A stretch of DNA of 64,000 nucleotides from Brasilonema angustatum HA4187-MV1 (GCA_019359695.1 JAHHGV010000003.1:226603-290602), one strand, 5' to 3'; positions 1 through 9,493 are shown, counted from the stretch's first letter. The notes: a model not told the origin generated them from the sequence alone. Translations and numbers: made by a program.

Positions 1-1438
1 TTTGGTGAATCAGTCCTGCATAACGGGCTTGACGCTCGTTTAATTCTCCCAACTGCTGATCCACCAGCAACCGCGATAATCCTAAAACCGCAGTCAGAGG
101 AGTTTTGAGTTCATGACTAATACAAGCTAAAAACTCATCTTTTAACCGATTGAGTTGAATTAAATCGGCATTTTTCGCCGCCAGTTCTTTGGAAAGCTGC
201 TGCTGCTCTGTGACGTCAGTGGCTAGCATCAGCCACAACTCACTATTGAGTGCTGAGTTTTTGGTAGGCAGAGGTGTTTTTGAATCTGTACTCAAGACTT
301 TCAATTCAGGACTATCTAAAGGGATTTTGGCAAACTGCCAAACCCGCTCCTGACCATTTTGCACTTCTACTATGCAGGTACAAGTCCCTTGTTGGCTATC
401 TAAAAAGCAGCGATTTGGTGCCGGATTTTCAACTATTGGCTGCTCTTGAAGGTTATGAGTGTGAGTGTCAGGAGCCACCCCCAGTGTTGAGCGAGGTAAC
501 ACATCTTTATGAGGCATAACTTCGCTTCTAAGTGACGAAGAATTTTCTTGAGAAGAATGCTGATTATTACTCAAAAAAGAGGAAATTTTGGCTGCTGTTT
601 GAGTCGCGTACTGTAATTTTTTGGAGGAGACTTTTGCCAAAATCGTTTCTACTTGTCGCCGGACTCCTTCTGGATCTTTTAATGCTCCCAATTGCTGCCA
701 CCAAGCCGGATTTTGCGTCACCACTTCACCGTTGCTTGTTTGTAGCGTTAAAGGCCAAGGCAGGCGTTCTAATAACTGCACAAGTGGCTTACATTCTCGT
801 TTTTGCTCGCCTGTATGAGTTTTCTCAGTGGTTGCCCTAACTCCAGCGACTTTGGTGTTGTCATCACCAAGAGTATCCACAGATGACTTTTGAGGTGCTT
901 TCTTTGAACTTGTCCGCTTAGTCCCCTTATGAGTCTCAATTTGGAGTTTTTGTGTTGTCAACAGTTTCAACAAGCGTAAGCTATCCACAAGCCCCAAAAA
1001 TTTGCCATTTGAGTCAACCAGTGCCCAATCTAAATTCGTGTTTTCTTGAATCTGCTGGGAACCAAGAAACGAACTCAATTGCTCTATACGCAAAGATGCT
1101 GGTATTGTTTGTATAGGTTTAATTAACCCTTGACCGATTGTGGAAAGGGGTTGCTGTAAATCTAAATAGTTAGAATCACCTTTGCCTTGACCTGCTGTCA
1201 ACAATTGTGGTAGCAAACGGGCAGAGTAAACCAAGCCTAACAAGCATTTTTGCTTATCTAAAACTGCTAGGCGATCGCCGGAGGCGGGGCTTTGCCCATC
1301 ACGAAAAGCGCGGCTCCCTTCCGGAGCATGGCACTGCTGTTGTTGAAAAATGTCCAGCACAGTTGCCAGAGTAGCTGTTTCTACGCAGCTAGGCACGGTT
1401 GCTATAAAGTCAGAAAGCGGGTATTGTAGCATTGACAT
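1..1438 (-). CDS. CBS-domain/PAS-like sensor histidine kinase, C-terminus beyond window
   Basis: The minus-strand frame is open from an ATG at 1438 to the window edge, so about 479 N-terminal residues are visible. Residues 1-200 resemble two CBS modules (ligand or energy sensing). A PAS-like segment with the residues NPAWWQQLG follows, then a linker and the phospho-acceptor H-box ISHELKTPLTAV with the predicted autophosphorylated histidine near residue 442. The ATP-binding domain must lie before position 1. The gene is divergent from the kai cluster. A kinase in this position is known from Nostoc next to kaiA, so a link to clock output is possible but not shown here. Oddity: residues about 37-56 are encoded by GC-rich repeat DNA inserted in frame in the first CBS module. 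Kinase assignment is firm, signal unknown. Confidence 0.88.
   Translation of the reverse strand, partial: MSMLQYPLSDFIATVPSCVETATLATVLDIFQQQQCHAPEGSRAFRDGQSPASGDRLAVLDKQKCLLGLVYSARLLPQLLTAGQGKGDSNYLDLQQPLSTIGQGLIKPIQTIPASLRIEQLSSFLGSQQIQENTNLDWALVDSNGKFLGLVDSLRLLKLLTTQKLQIETHKGTKRTSSKKAPQKSSVDTLGDDNTKVAGVRATTEKTHTGEQKRECKPLVQLLERLPWPLTLQTSNGEVVTQNPAWWQQLGALKDPEGVRRQVETILAKVSSKKLQYATQTAAKISSFLSNNQHSSQENSSSLRSEVMPHKDVLPRSTLGVAPDTHTHNLQEQPIVENPAPNRCFLDSQQGTCTCIVEVQNGQERVWQFAKIPLDSPELKVLSTDSKTPLPTKNSALNSELWLMLATDVTEQQQLSKELAAKNADLIQLNRLKDEFLACISHELKTPLTAVLGLSRLLVDQQLGELNERQARYAGLIHQ
1272..1332. repeat. GC-rich repeat inserted inside the kinase gene
   Basis: This GC-rich stretch begins with the HIP1 octamer GCGATCGC and contains the palindromic core GGCGGGGCTTTGCCC. 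It resembles the dispersed repeats found between genes elsewhere in the window but lies inside the CBS-kinase reading frame without breaking it. It adds about 20 residues between two strands of the CBS fold. Confidence 0.55.
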
Positions 1439-2792
1439 ATGGCAATGAGGTCGCTCTTGTTAGGGGTTGGGCTTCCGGCACCACCAGCTAATTGCCAAAG
1501 AAGCTATGTGGATGTTTAAGTTTCAAGCTATATCTTCAAAGAAAACTGAGTTTAGCATTGTCAGCAAAAATTGAATGGCTTAGAGATGAGCCTCTTCCTG
1601 AGTGACAATTTTTTGCCAGCAAGAGTGCTCTACACAGTGATCGGCATTTTTATTTGCCGCTTGACAGTTTGGAGGTGAGTTTACCCTGCACTCAACCGCC
1701 AATTTTTGGAAAAAGCTCCCCTAAGAAATGGGGGAAGTCGTATGCGTTGGGCAGAGCAAGGCTTTGGCAATAGCTCTTGTAGTAACTGCAAAGCACCTGT
1801 CGGGACACGTAGCGTGTCCCAAAAAGACTACTCATGAGCCAGCGTTAACAATGAGTGCAAATCCTTGTCGAGCAGTGGCTCTGGTTCTGTAGCACCACAG
1901 TTCTTCTGAAAGGTAAATCTTCATCCGAACTGCTCGCTGTCTCATTGCCCTTAGGGTATTGTGGGCGTCCACACTGGTGTCTTCAAGCGTGTTGAAACTT
2001 GTCATCGATAGCTACAGCTACACCAATTATGGCTCTAAAGATTCGCTATTGAACCTTTAGGAATTATAATGATTTGGAATGCGACAATCGTTTATCTTTG
2101 TTTAAGTATCTTATTAATGAGCAAAGTCAAGAAATCTATAATTAGGTAGATATCAACAGTGCAGAAATACTACATCTAAACAACACCGGAGGGTGGCACC
2201 CCCAAAATTAAGACCAGGGCAAAGACTTAGTGAGGGTAGTAAATATGCACATCCTCATTTGACTCAACGCTTCCTCTACCATGTGCCAAGTTCTATAACT
2301 TACTAGCAGTAACAGACAGATCATTCTAAAGCACGTTTTTATAACATACTCAGTCCTTTTCGTCAACTGGCAAATTTGCTTTGTACCTTGATATTTACTA
2401 AAAAAGTATTTTATTTAGGTTATGAGCTAAAGGAGTTTTTAAGCGTCAAAAGTTAGAAGAGTGATCATTTTCACGCTTGGTCCTGGCTTCACTTTAACAA
2501 GAAGCTCCAAAGTTCTTAATCATAGGGTGGGCAACTATGATGTATCAACACAGATGTTATTCCTCATAATGATTTTCCACGTAGAAATCAAACCATTTTG
2601 GACGACTCAAGTTGATTCAACTAATGAACAACGGTTTTTTGGGCAGATGAGCGACGTCACTGACGTGATTGTTACCCAACTTTACCAATTTTTAGTGAGA
2701 CCTACCACGCAAAGGAACATTCAGTATCTACTCAAATTGCTGCCCACCAATATAAATAGAATATTAAGTTTTAATTGTTCCGATGCTGTTAA
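1439..2792. other. Long gap between kinase and kaiA, no convincing gene
   Basis: No reading frame here has recognisable family features. A perfect 8-bp stem GGGACACG/CGTGTCCC lies at 1802-1820. An open frame at 2461-2835 overlaps the kaiA start in another phase but has no recognisable domain and a weak start, so it is not called. The gap must carry the promoters of the divergent kinase and kai genes. Part of 1730-2040 may be decayed mobile DNA. Confidence 0.5.
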
Positions 2793-3140
2793 ATGGCACA
2801 AGAAGCGAATTCCATCAGTTTTTTTCAACCAATGACGAGAGCCGAAGAGCAGGCATTGTTGCGACAACTCAAATCAGACTACCGCCATATCCTTATAAAT
2901 TACTTTACCACTACAGACCAAACACTGAAAGACTACATTGATAAATTTATAAATGCAGTCTTTTATGCTAATATTCCTGTGCCTCGAGTCATAGAAATTC
3001 ACATGGAACTGATAGACGAATTTTCCAAACAGCTAAAATTAGAAGGAAGGAGTGATGAAGCATTACTTGATTACCGTATAACATTGATTGATATACTGGC
3101 TCATTTGTGTGAACTATACCGTTGTTCAATTTCTCAATAG
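2793..3140 (+). CDS. kaiA: Circadian clock protein KaiA, short form
   Basis: KaiA stimulates KaiC autophosphorylation by binding its C-terminal tail. At 115 residues this protein is only the C-terminal four-helix domain. The N-terminal pseudo-receiver domain of the roughly 280-residue unicellular KaiA is absent, as is known for Anabaena/Nostoc. Supporting residues include LKSDYRHILINYF, IPVPRVIEIHMELIDEF and LIDILAHLCELYR, which match the helical dimerisation and KaiC-binding domain. The first ATG is used; ATG 2832 (MTRAEEQALL) is an alternative giving 102 residues. kaiB follows after 115 bp and kaiC after that, all on one strand. Confidence 0.93.
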   Translation: MAQEANSISFFQPMTRAEEQALLRQLKSDYRHILINYFTTTDQTLKDYIDKFINAVFYANIPVPRVIEIHMELIDEFSKQLKLEGRSDEALLDYRITLIDILAHLCELYRCSISQ

Positions 3141-3255
3141 TATAACTTCATCAAAGGTTCAACAGTTTTCGTTAGTAGAAATCGCTCCTTAAAATTCCAT
3201 CAAAGTCAATAAAAGGATATTGTGGTTCTATCTGTACTTGTAGCCTGTAGCTAAT

Positions 3256-3576
3256 ATGAATCAACCACGAAGAACCTATGTTCTCAAGCTTTATGTGGCA
3301 GGGAATACTGCGAACTCAGTACGGGCATTAAAAACACTCAAAAATATTTTGGAACAAGAGTTTCAAGGTGTTTATGCTTTAAAAGTTATTGATGTGCTGA
3401 AAAGCCCGCAGTTGGCGGAAGAAGATAAAATATTAGCCACGCCAACATTATCCAAGATTTTGCCTCCGCCAGTTCGGAGAATTATTGGAGACCTTTCAGA
3501 CAGAGAAAGAGTGTTGATTGGATTAGATTTGCTTTATGAAGAATTGAGCGAAGACGAGCAAGAACCGTTTGAATAG
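3256..3576 (+). CDS. kaiB: Circadian clock protein KaiB
   Basis: KaiB binds phosphorylated KaiC, sequesters KaiA and so closes the clock's negative feedback. The family's fold-switching thioredoxin-like domain is recognised from [19 protein letters not shown] near residues 7-25, [20 protein letters not shown] near 42-61 and [20 protein letters not shown] near 61-80. The length of 106 residues is typical, including the acidic C-terminal tail [12 protein letters not shown]. It lies between kaiA and kaiC, 83 bp upstream of kaiC, probably in one transcription unit with it. Confidence 0.97.
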   Translation: MNQPRRTYVLKLYVAGNTANSVRALKTLKNILEQEFQGVYALKVIDVLKSPQLAEEDKILATPTLSKILPPPVRRIIGDLSDRERVLIGLDLLYEELSEDEQEPFE

Positions 3577-3659
3577 TAAGTTCTACTACAAAATGAATCA
3601 GCAATAGTTACTAATTTTTATATAAAAACTGGGTTTCCTTCCTATTTGTAAACTTCAAC

Positions 3660-5219
3660 ATGAGTCAGAAAGAAAATTTAGAACAAACCAAGACACCGAC
3701 ACGAGGTGTAGAAAAAATTCGGACAATGATAGAGGGCTTTGACGATATTAGTCATGGTGGCTTACCTGTAGGAAGAACGACTTTAGTTAGCGGAACCTCT
3801 GGAACTGGCAAAACTTTATTTTCTCTCCAATTTCTTTATAACGGTATTACCTACTTTGATGAATCAGGAGTCTTTGTTACATTTGAAGAATCTCCTGATG
3901 ATATTATTAAAAATGCTGGAATTTTTGGTTGGAATTTGCAACATCATATCAATGAAGGAAAATTATTTATACTGGATGCTTCTCCCGATCCTGAGGGACA
4001 AGATGTTGTTGGCAACTTCGACCTTTCTGCCCTGATTGAGCGTCTACAATACGCAATTCGTAAGTATAGGGCAAAACGCGTTTCTATTGACTCAATTACA
4101 GCAGTTTTTCAGCAATATGAAGCAGTGGGAGTTGTGCGGCGAGAAATATTTCGTCTCGTTGCTCGTCTGAAACAATTAAGTGTGACTACAATTATAACCA
4201 CAGAACGCACGCAAGAATACGGGCCTGTTGCCTGTTTTGGCGTAGAAGAATTTGTTTCCGATAATGTGGCAATTGTGCGTAATGTTTTAGAAGGAGAACG
4301 TCGCCGTCGCACAATGGAAATACTCAAACTGCGTGGTACAACACATATGAAAGGTGAATATCCTTTTACAATTACTAATGCAGGAATTAATATTTTCCCA
4401 TTGGGAGCAATGCGCTTAACTCAAAGGTCTTCAAACGTCAGAGTATCCTCTGGCGTTAAAGCCTTAGACCAAATGTGCGGCGGTGGTTTCTTTAAAGATT
4501 CGATTATTCTAGCAACAGGAGCAACAGGTACTGGTAAGACTCTTTTGGTGAGCAAGTTTCTGCAAAATGGCTGTGTTCACAGTGAACGAGTGATATTATT
4601 TGCCTATGAAGAATCACGCGCACAACTCTCTCGCAATGCTTCCTCATGGGGAATTGATTTTGAGGATTTAGAACGTCAAGGTTTGTTAAAAATAATTTGT
4701 ACGTATCCGGAATCAACCGGTTTAGAAGACCACTTGCAAATTATTAAATCAGAAATTGCTGAATTTAAACCATCTCGTATTGCCATTGATTCTCTTTCTG
4801 CACTAGCACGAGGGGTAAGTAATAATGCGTTCCGGCAATTTGTGATTGGTGTGACGGGTTATGCCAAGCAAGAAGAAATTACAGGCTTTTTTACCAACAC
4901 AACCGAGCAATTTATGGGTTCGCACTCTATTACAGACTCTCATATTTCTACGATTACAGACACAATTTTGATGTTACAGTATGTGGAAATTCGGGGAGAA
5001 ATGTCGCGGGCAATCAACGTCTTTAAAATGCGTGGATCGTGGCATGACAAGGGTATTCGCGAGTATAATATTACGGCTGACGGTCCCGAAATTAAAGATT
5101 CGTTCCGCAATTACGAACGAATTGTCAGCGGTGCTCCTACGCGCGTTACTATCGATGAGAAGGCGGAACTGTCTCGCATTGTCAAAGGATTTCAAGACAC
5201 ACAGAGTTCCGATCCCTAA
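3660..5219 (+). CDS. kaiC: Circadian clock ATPase/autokinase KaiC
   Basis: KaiC is the hexameric double-domain RecA-like ATPase at the core of the cyanobacterial oscillator. At 519 residues it has the full family length. CI carries Walker A GTSGTGKT at 45-52 and the catalytic glutamates at 76-77. CII carries GATGTGKT at 287-294 and EE at 317-318. The phosphorylated Ser/Thr pair is at 430-431 in DSHISTITDT, equivalent to S431/T432 of Synechococcus elongatus. The C-terminal DEKAELSRIVKGF tail is the KaiA-binding segment. No key residue is missing, so this should be a functional clock protein. Confidence 0.98.
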   Translation: MSQKENLEQTKTPTRGVEKIRTMIEGFDDISHGGLPVGRTTLVSGTSGTGKTLFSLQFLYNGITYFDESGVFVTFEESPDDIIKNAGIFGWNLQHHINEGKLFILDASPDPEGQDVVGNFDLSALIERLQYAIRKYRAKRVSIDSITAVFQQYEAVGVVRREIFRLVARLKQLSVTTIITTERTQEYGPVACFGVEEFVSDNVAIVRNVLEGERRRRTMEILKLRGTTHMKGEYPFTITNAGINIFPLGAMRLTQRSSNVRVSSGVKALDQMCGGGFFKDSIILATGATGTGKTLLVSKFLQNGCVHSERVILFAYEESRAQLSRNASSWGIDFEDLERQGLLKIICTYPESTGLEDHLQIIKSEIAEFKPSRIAIDSLSALARGVSNNAFRQFVIGVTGYAKQEEITGFFTNTTEQFMGSHSITDSHISTITDTILMLQYVEIRGEMSRAINVFKMRGSWHDKGIREYNITADGPEIKDSFRNYERIVSGAPTRVTIDEKAELSRIVKGFQDTQSSDP

Positions 5220-5290
5220 ACTTGGCATCGTGATATATTCTGTGGTGAGAAAACAGTTTCAGCCGCTTAATTTTTGTGTGAGGGGATGCG

Positions 5291-7492
5291 GTGAACAAAC
5301 AGCAAATATTTAGTAGTTTCTTACCTGGTGTAACAGCAGCAGTATTAGCAACTCAGCCTGCTTGGGCAAATCCTGCACCAGCCACTGGAGTAAAGCTTTT
5401 TGCCTCTTCCGATGGCTTGACTTCTACTTTCGAGAGAACTCCAACTGCTCTCGATATTAAAAAGGCGCAACTGCCTCATACTGCTAGTAGCAGGTTTCTA
5501 GCCGCAGCAGTACCAACTGTTGATGTTATGGGAGGTGGTTTAATATCTTCTATAACTCGTAGCGGTGTCGAGGTAGTATTGACAGGAAAAACTGGTGTAC
5601 CAGTAACAAGGGTAGCACATAAGCTTCAAAGTATGCTTATGAGTTTTAAACCTACCCCAAATCAAAGCCAGTTGATAAATAAAATTCCTCAGTCTGGGAC
5701 AAGCATACAAAAACAAAACAATCCACAAATTGTTGCCGAGGAATCAAAAAATACATTTTCTGCTTATAACGAGATCCCAACACCTACTTCCACTGTTGAA
5801 CAAAAAACGCCTTCTTCGGGGCAAGTCACTACAGAAAAGAAAAGTTCTGCTCAGTTACCAAACAAGTCACAAACCCCAGTTCGTGGATCAGTAGAACTCG
5901 CAAAGCTGTTGGAGCAGATGAACTCATGCCCACAACAAGCGAGCAATGGTAAAAATCAGGTCGGTCGTTCTGCTTCCGTGCCCCAGAAGTCCTCTACCTG
6001 CTCCCAACAAAATACCACAAAAAATCTGGTAGCTCAGGCAAGTTCTTCTAACTCACAAGGAACAACTCCTGCGCGAATAACTCAGGCGGGTTCTTCCAGG
6101 CGATCGCAAACAACTCCTGCGCAAACAACTCCTGTGCAAACCACTCCTGCGCCAGCAGGTTCGGTGCGGCTCCCTAATTATCTCAAAGCCAACCCGAATC
6201 CTCTACAGTTTCCTACCAAACCAGAAGAAGTTAAAATTCAGGGAACTCAACCGATTACTTTGGCACAGGCTCTGGAGATCGCACGACGAAACAATCAGGA
6301 TCTACAGATATCATTACTGACTGTAGAGCGCAGTCGAGCTAGCGTAAGGCAGGCGCAAGCCGCGTTGTTGCCTAATGCCAGTTTGAGTGCAGGTCTCACC
6401 CGTGGTGGACCTGCTTTCTTGAATCAACAACAAGCTAATTCCACAGGCACAGCACTCGAAAATGTACCCTCTACTACAAATTTCCAAGGCAGTGCTTCTG
6501 TGCAGTACGATCTCTACACCTCTGGACGAACAACAGCCAGCATTCGACAAGCTGAGGAACAGCTACGTTACTATGAATTGGATGTTGAGCGTCAATCTGA
6601 GGAAATCCGCCTGACTGTCACCTCTCAATACTACGATCTGCAAGCAGCTGATGAACAGGTGCGCATTGCCCAGTCTGCTGTGAGAAATGGTCAAGCTAGT
6701 TTGCGGGATGCACAAGCTTTAGAAGCAGCTGGTGTGAGTACTCGATTTGATGTTTTACAGGCTCAGGTTCAATTAGCGAATTACCAACAACAGCTGACAA
6801 GTGGTATCTCACAGCAGCAAATTACTCGCCGTAAATTAGCCCAAACATTAAGTTTGCCGCAGTCAGTTGATATTAGTTCGGCTGATCCAGTCGGAATAGC
6901 AGCTCTGTGGAATGTTCCACTGCCTGAAACTCTTGTCTTAGCTTTTAAAAATCGTCCAGAACTGCAACAGTATTTGGCGCAACGGAACATTAATGAACAA
7001 CAACGACGGGCAGCGCTTGGTCAGCTAGGTCCTCAAGTGAGTTTGGTTGGTACCTATCAACTCACTGATCGCTTTGATGATCAGACAAACGGTACCGATA
7101 ATTATTCCCTAGGAGTTAGAGCTAGTTTGAGTTTGTACGATGGTGGAGCAGCAAGAGCAACCGCATCTCAATACAAGACCGGCATTCGGATTGCTGAAAA
7201 TCAGTTTGCCAGTGCGCGCAACCAAATTCGCTATGACGTAGAAAGTTATTATTCTCAACTGCAATCTAACTTGCAGAATGTTCAAACGGCTAGTACTGCT
7301 CTTGAACAAGCTAGAGAGTCTCTACGTCTAGCACGTTTGCGATTCCAAGCAGGTGTTGGCACTCAAACTGACGTTATTAACGCAGAAAATGCCTTGACAC
7401 AAGCTGAAGGTAATAGAGTCACAGCAATTTTGAATTACAATCGCGCTCTGGCTGGTTTACAACGAGCAGTCACCTCTAGAGCAGCACGCTAG
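5291..7492 (+). CDS. hgdD: TolC-family outer-membrane efflux protein, HgdD-like
   Basis: This is an outer-membrane channel of the TolC/OEP family, which exports substrates together with an inner-membrane pump and an adaptor. The protein has 733 residues: an N-terminal export signal ending near AWANPA, a long low-complexity region rich in Ser, Thr, Gln and Pro to about residue 310, then two OEP repeats (start PITLAQALEIARRNNQDLQI; end NALTQAEGNRVTAILNYNRA). The GTG start is chosen because GAGGGG lies just upstream. In Nostoc the gene directly after kaiC is hgdD, needed to export heterocyst glycolipids and other compounds, and position and architecture match here. The symbol rests on that synteny; the TolC family assignment is firm. 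No pump genes are adjacent. Confidence 0.85.
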   Translation: MNKQQIFSSFLPGVTAAVLATQPAWANPAPATGVKLFASSDGLTSTFERTPTALDIKKAQLPHTASSRFLAAAVPTVDVMGGGLISSITRSGVEVVLTGKTGVPVTRVAHKLQSMLMSFKPTPNQSQLINKIPQSGTSIQKQNNPQIVAEESKNTFSAYNEIPTPTSTVEQKTPSSGQVTTEKKSSAQLPNKSQTPVRGSVELAKLLEQMNSCPQQASNGKNQVGRSASVPQKSSTCSQQNTTKNLVAQASSSNSQGTTPARITQAGSSRRSQTTPAQTTPVQTTPAPAGSVRLPNYLKANPNPLQFPTKPEEVKIQGTQPITLAQALEIARRNNQDLQISLLTVERSRASVRQAQAALLPNASLSAGLTRGGPAFLNQQQANSTGTALENVPSTTNFQGSASVQYDLYTSGRTTASIRQAEEQLRYYELDVERQSEEIRLTVTSQYYDLQAADEQVRIAQSAVRNGQASLRDAQALEAAGVSTRFDVLQAQVQLANYQQQLTSGISQQQITRRKLAQTLSLPQSVDISSADPVGIAALWNVPLPETLVLAFKNRPELQQYLAQRNINEQQRRAALGQLGPQVSLVGTYQLTDRFDDQTNGTDNYSLGVRASLSLYDGGAARATASQYKTGIRIAENQFASARNQIRYDVESYYSQLQSNLQNVQTASTALEQARESLRLARLRFQAGVGTQTDVINAENALTQAEGNRVTAILNYNRALAGLQRAVTSRAAR

Positions 7493-7666
7493 GTTACTCA
7501 ATACTCATCAGGTGGCAGTGCACCTTTGAAGGGGAAAGGGGAAAGGTTAAAGGTCTTTCGCTTTTCCTCTGCCCCTTTACGTTTTTTAGTGAATTGTTGA
7601 TTCGATCAATCAAAATTGTCATATCCTAGCATAAAGGAAAACTTCAAACACTGAAAACACAATCTG

Positions 7667-8044
7667 ATGACGAAAGTTACGGCAAAAGAAATTGCACTGT
7701 TTCGCTCTCAAGTTGCAGATGACTTTATAGCTATGGAAGCACTCGATATTATAGAAGAATGTGATGGAGATTTGGAAGATGCTGCAATAACTTTAGCGAT
7801 TCGAGCCGGACAACAACCAGAAATAGCAAATTCAGAATGGTTAGATGCTTTAGCTCGAAAATGGCGTGCCGTTATTTGTCAACAAGAATTTCGGGATGAT
7901 TTGGTTAACGGCTCAGTTAAAGGGATGATGGAACATCTCAAAACAATGCCGACGTTTCCTAAGATGTTAGCAACGCCTGTTTTAATATATGTGTTGAAGA
8001 AAAGTGTAAAGAATTTTTGCGAGCCTCTTGACTTAGTACAGTAA
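7667..8044 (+). CDS. Conserved-looking cyanobacterial protein of unknown function
   Basis: The product has 125 residues, is soluble and predicted mostly helical, and I do not recognise a named family. The segment AMEALDIIEECDGDLEDAAI near residues 23-43 resembles a small helical UBA-like module, but this is only an impression. The C-terminal half (GMMEHLKTMPTFPKMLATPV) looks like a packed helix pair. It sits 37 bp upstream of a membrane-protein gene on the same strand, so the two may be co-transcribed. Confidence 0.7.
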   Translation: MTKVTAKEIALFRSQVADDFIAMEALDIIEECDGDLEDAAITLAIRAGQQPEIANSEWLDALARKWRAVICQQEFRDDLVNGSVKGMMEHLKTMPTFPKMLATPVLIYVLKKSVKNFCEPLDLVQ

Positions 8045-8080
8045 TATTTTCATCCTTATTAGACTTGAATTTTAACATCA

Positions 8081-8584
8081 ATGAATTATCTTATTGCCGT
8101 TTTAGCTGACCGCATCCAAGCAGAAGCTGCTTATCTAGCTTTAGAAAAAGAAGCGATAAAATCTACAATTTTGGGTAGAGGTTATAAAACTGCTGATGAA
8201 TTTGGCTTGATTGACCCCAACGAGCAAGCAAAGAAGCAAACTCAGTTCATGGCTGTTTGGCTGGTACCCTTTGGATTTTTCGCAGGTATTACTTTTAGCC
8301 TCCTCACTGGCTTGGACACTTTTGCTTGGGCAGGTGAAATTGGCAATCACATTATTGGTGGACTGTTAGGCGCTGGTGCAGGCGCTATGGGTAGTGTGTT
8401 TGTCGGTGGTGGAGTCGGTTTATTGGTTGGAAGCGGTGACGCCTTACCTTACCGCAATCGCTTAAATGCTGGCAAATACTTGATTGTCGTTCAAGGTTCT
8501 GAAATTCTTACCCGTCAAGCAACCCGTGTTTTACGCCAGTTTGAACCAGAAAATATTCAAGGTTACGCTGCACCTAGGGAATAG
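8081..8584 (+). CDS. Glycine-zipper membrane protein, unknown function
   Basis: The product has 167 residues. A soluble N-terminal part of about 55 residues precedes two hydrophobic segments, near 60-80 (WLVPFGFFAGITFSLLTG) and 92-120 (a glycine-rich GAGAGAMGSVFVGGGVGLLV stretch). A soluble C-terminal part includes YLIVVQGSEILTRQATRVLR. The glycine zipper suggests close helix packing in a membrane. The N-terminal MNYLIAVLADRIQAEAAYLAL and the C-terminal YLIVVQGS strand resemble a split ferredoxin-like fold around the membrane hairpin. Function unknown. It is the likely second gene of a pair with the upstream unknown gene. Confidence 0.75.
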   Translation: MNYLIAVLADRIQAEAAYLALEKEAIKSTILGRGYKTADEFGLIDPNEQAKKQTQFMAVWLVPFGFFAGITFSLLTGLDTFAWAGEIGNHIIGGLLGAGAGAMGSVFVGGGVGLLVGSGDALPYRNRLNAGKYLIVVQGSEILTRQATRVLRQFEPENIQGYAAPRE

Positions 8585-8590
8585 TAATCA

Positions 8591-8706
8591 GTGAACAGTG
8601 AACAGTGAACAGTGAACAGTGAACAGTGAAAACTGGTAACTGGTAATTGATAACTGCTAAGTTGTAACTAGATAACTGATAACTGATAACTGATAACTGA
8701 TAACTG
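8591..8706. repeat. Short tandem heptamer repeats (STRR)
   Basis: The heptamer GTGAACA is repeated about five times from 8591, followed after a degenerate stretch by CTGATAA repeated about four times up to 8706. Such heptameric STRRs are typical of Nostocales gaps. The array ends immediately before the next start codon, so it also forms that gene's leader. Confidence 0.9.
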
Positions 8707-8712
8707 TTTAAA

Positions 8713-9492
8713 ATGTTGCCACGGGAAGAACTTTTAAAAGGTGTTGAAAATCGAGATAGTATAGCTCGTGTGATTGACCAGGCGGAACTTGCCATCAAAA
8801 CTTGGGAAGTGGTTTTCACTGATTTTCTGTCTCCTCCAGAGTTAGCAGAAATCATGGTGGTGTTTAGCCGTCTGACAGAAGTGCAGTTGGTGGTTTGGGG
8901 TGGATATCCCCAAGCTGAACGCAAAAGAGTGGCGATCGCCCGTTCCGAAATTCCTTTGGATCAATCTCAAGTCGCACTCACCGCTTTAGACATAGCCGGA
9001 AATTTCTTGTTTGATACCGCCACTCACCGCGACTTTTTGGGCGCAATGTTGGGAACTGGGATTGTCCGTGAAAAGACGGGGGACATTATTGTACTCGGCG
9101 AACGGGGCGCACAGGTAATCGTCGTACCGGAGTTAGCAGAGTTTTTGGAAATGAATCTTAAGCAGGTGCGATCAGTTCCCGTGAAAACTCAGCCTATAGA
9201 TTTGAGTGAGTTGAAGGTGCGGGAACCCAAGAAAAAAGAACTAACCACTGTGGAAGCTTCTTTAAGGTTGGATGCGATCGCCTCTGCTGGTTTTGGAATG
9301 TCCCGTAGCAAAATGGTTGAGTTAATTGACAGCGGAGATGTTCGCGTCAACTGGAAGGAAATAACTCAAGCAAGTTCTCAACTAAAAACAGGCGATTTAA
9401 TCGCCATTCGTAGTAAAGGACGTTTAGAAGTTGGGGAAATTGCTGTTACTAAAAAAGACCGCTACCGCGTACAGTTAACAAGATTTATGTAG
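8713..9492 (+). CDS. Photosystem II S4-domain RNA-binding protein
   Basis: At 259 residues this matches the YlmH-like family called photosystem II S4 domain protein in cyanobacteria. The N-terminal two thirds (VVFTDFLSPPELAEIM, VVWGGYPQAERKRVAI, HRDFLGAMLGTGIVREKTGD) form the YlmH-type core. The S4 RNA-binding domain follows near residues 180-245 (LRLDAIASAGFGMSRSKMVE, GDVRVNWKEITQASSQLKTG). Family knowledge suggests a role in translation or rRNA binding; the photosystem link comes from its phylogenetic distribution, not from this sequence. The start lies directly behind a heptamer repeat array with no clear ribosome-binding site. Confidence 0.92.
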   Translation: MLPREELLKGVENRDSIARVIDQAELAIKTWEVVFTDFLSPPELAEIMVVFSRLTEVQLVVWGGYPQAERKRVAIARSEIPLDQSQVALTALDIAGNFLFDTATHRDFLGAMLGTGIVREKTGDIIVLGERGAQVIVVPELAEFLEMNLKQVRSVPVKTQPIDLSELKVREPKKKELTTVEASLRLDAIASAGFGMSRSKMVELIDSGDVRVNWKEITQASSQLKTGDLIAIRSKGRLEVGEIAVTKKDRYRVQLTRFM

Positions 9493-9493
9493 G

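Noticed and set aside
1730..2040. Possible IS200/IS605 TnpB remnant on the minus strand
   Set aside because: The translated fragments did not match TnpB zinc-finger or catalytic motifs well enough to call; kept only as a note.
2461..2835. Open frame of 124 residues overlapping the kaiA start
   Set aside because: No recognisable domain, odd composition, no good ribosome-binding site; it overlaps kaiA in another phase.
4109..4327. Minus-strand frames opposite kaiC
   Set aside because: Antisense shadows; no start-site or family support.
8591..8706. CRISPR-like array
   Set aside because: The units are 7 bp long without spacers, so these are STRRs, not CRISPR.
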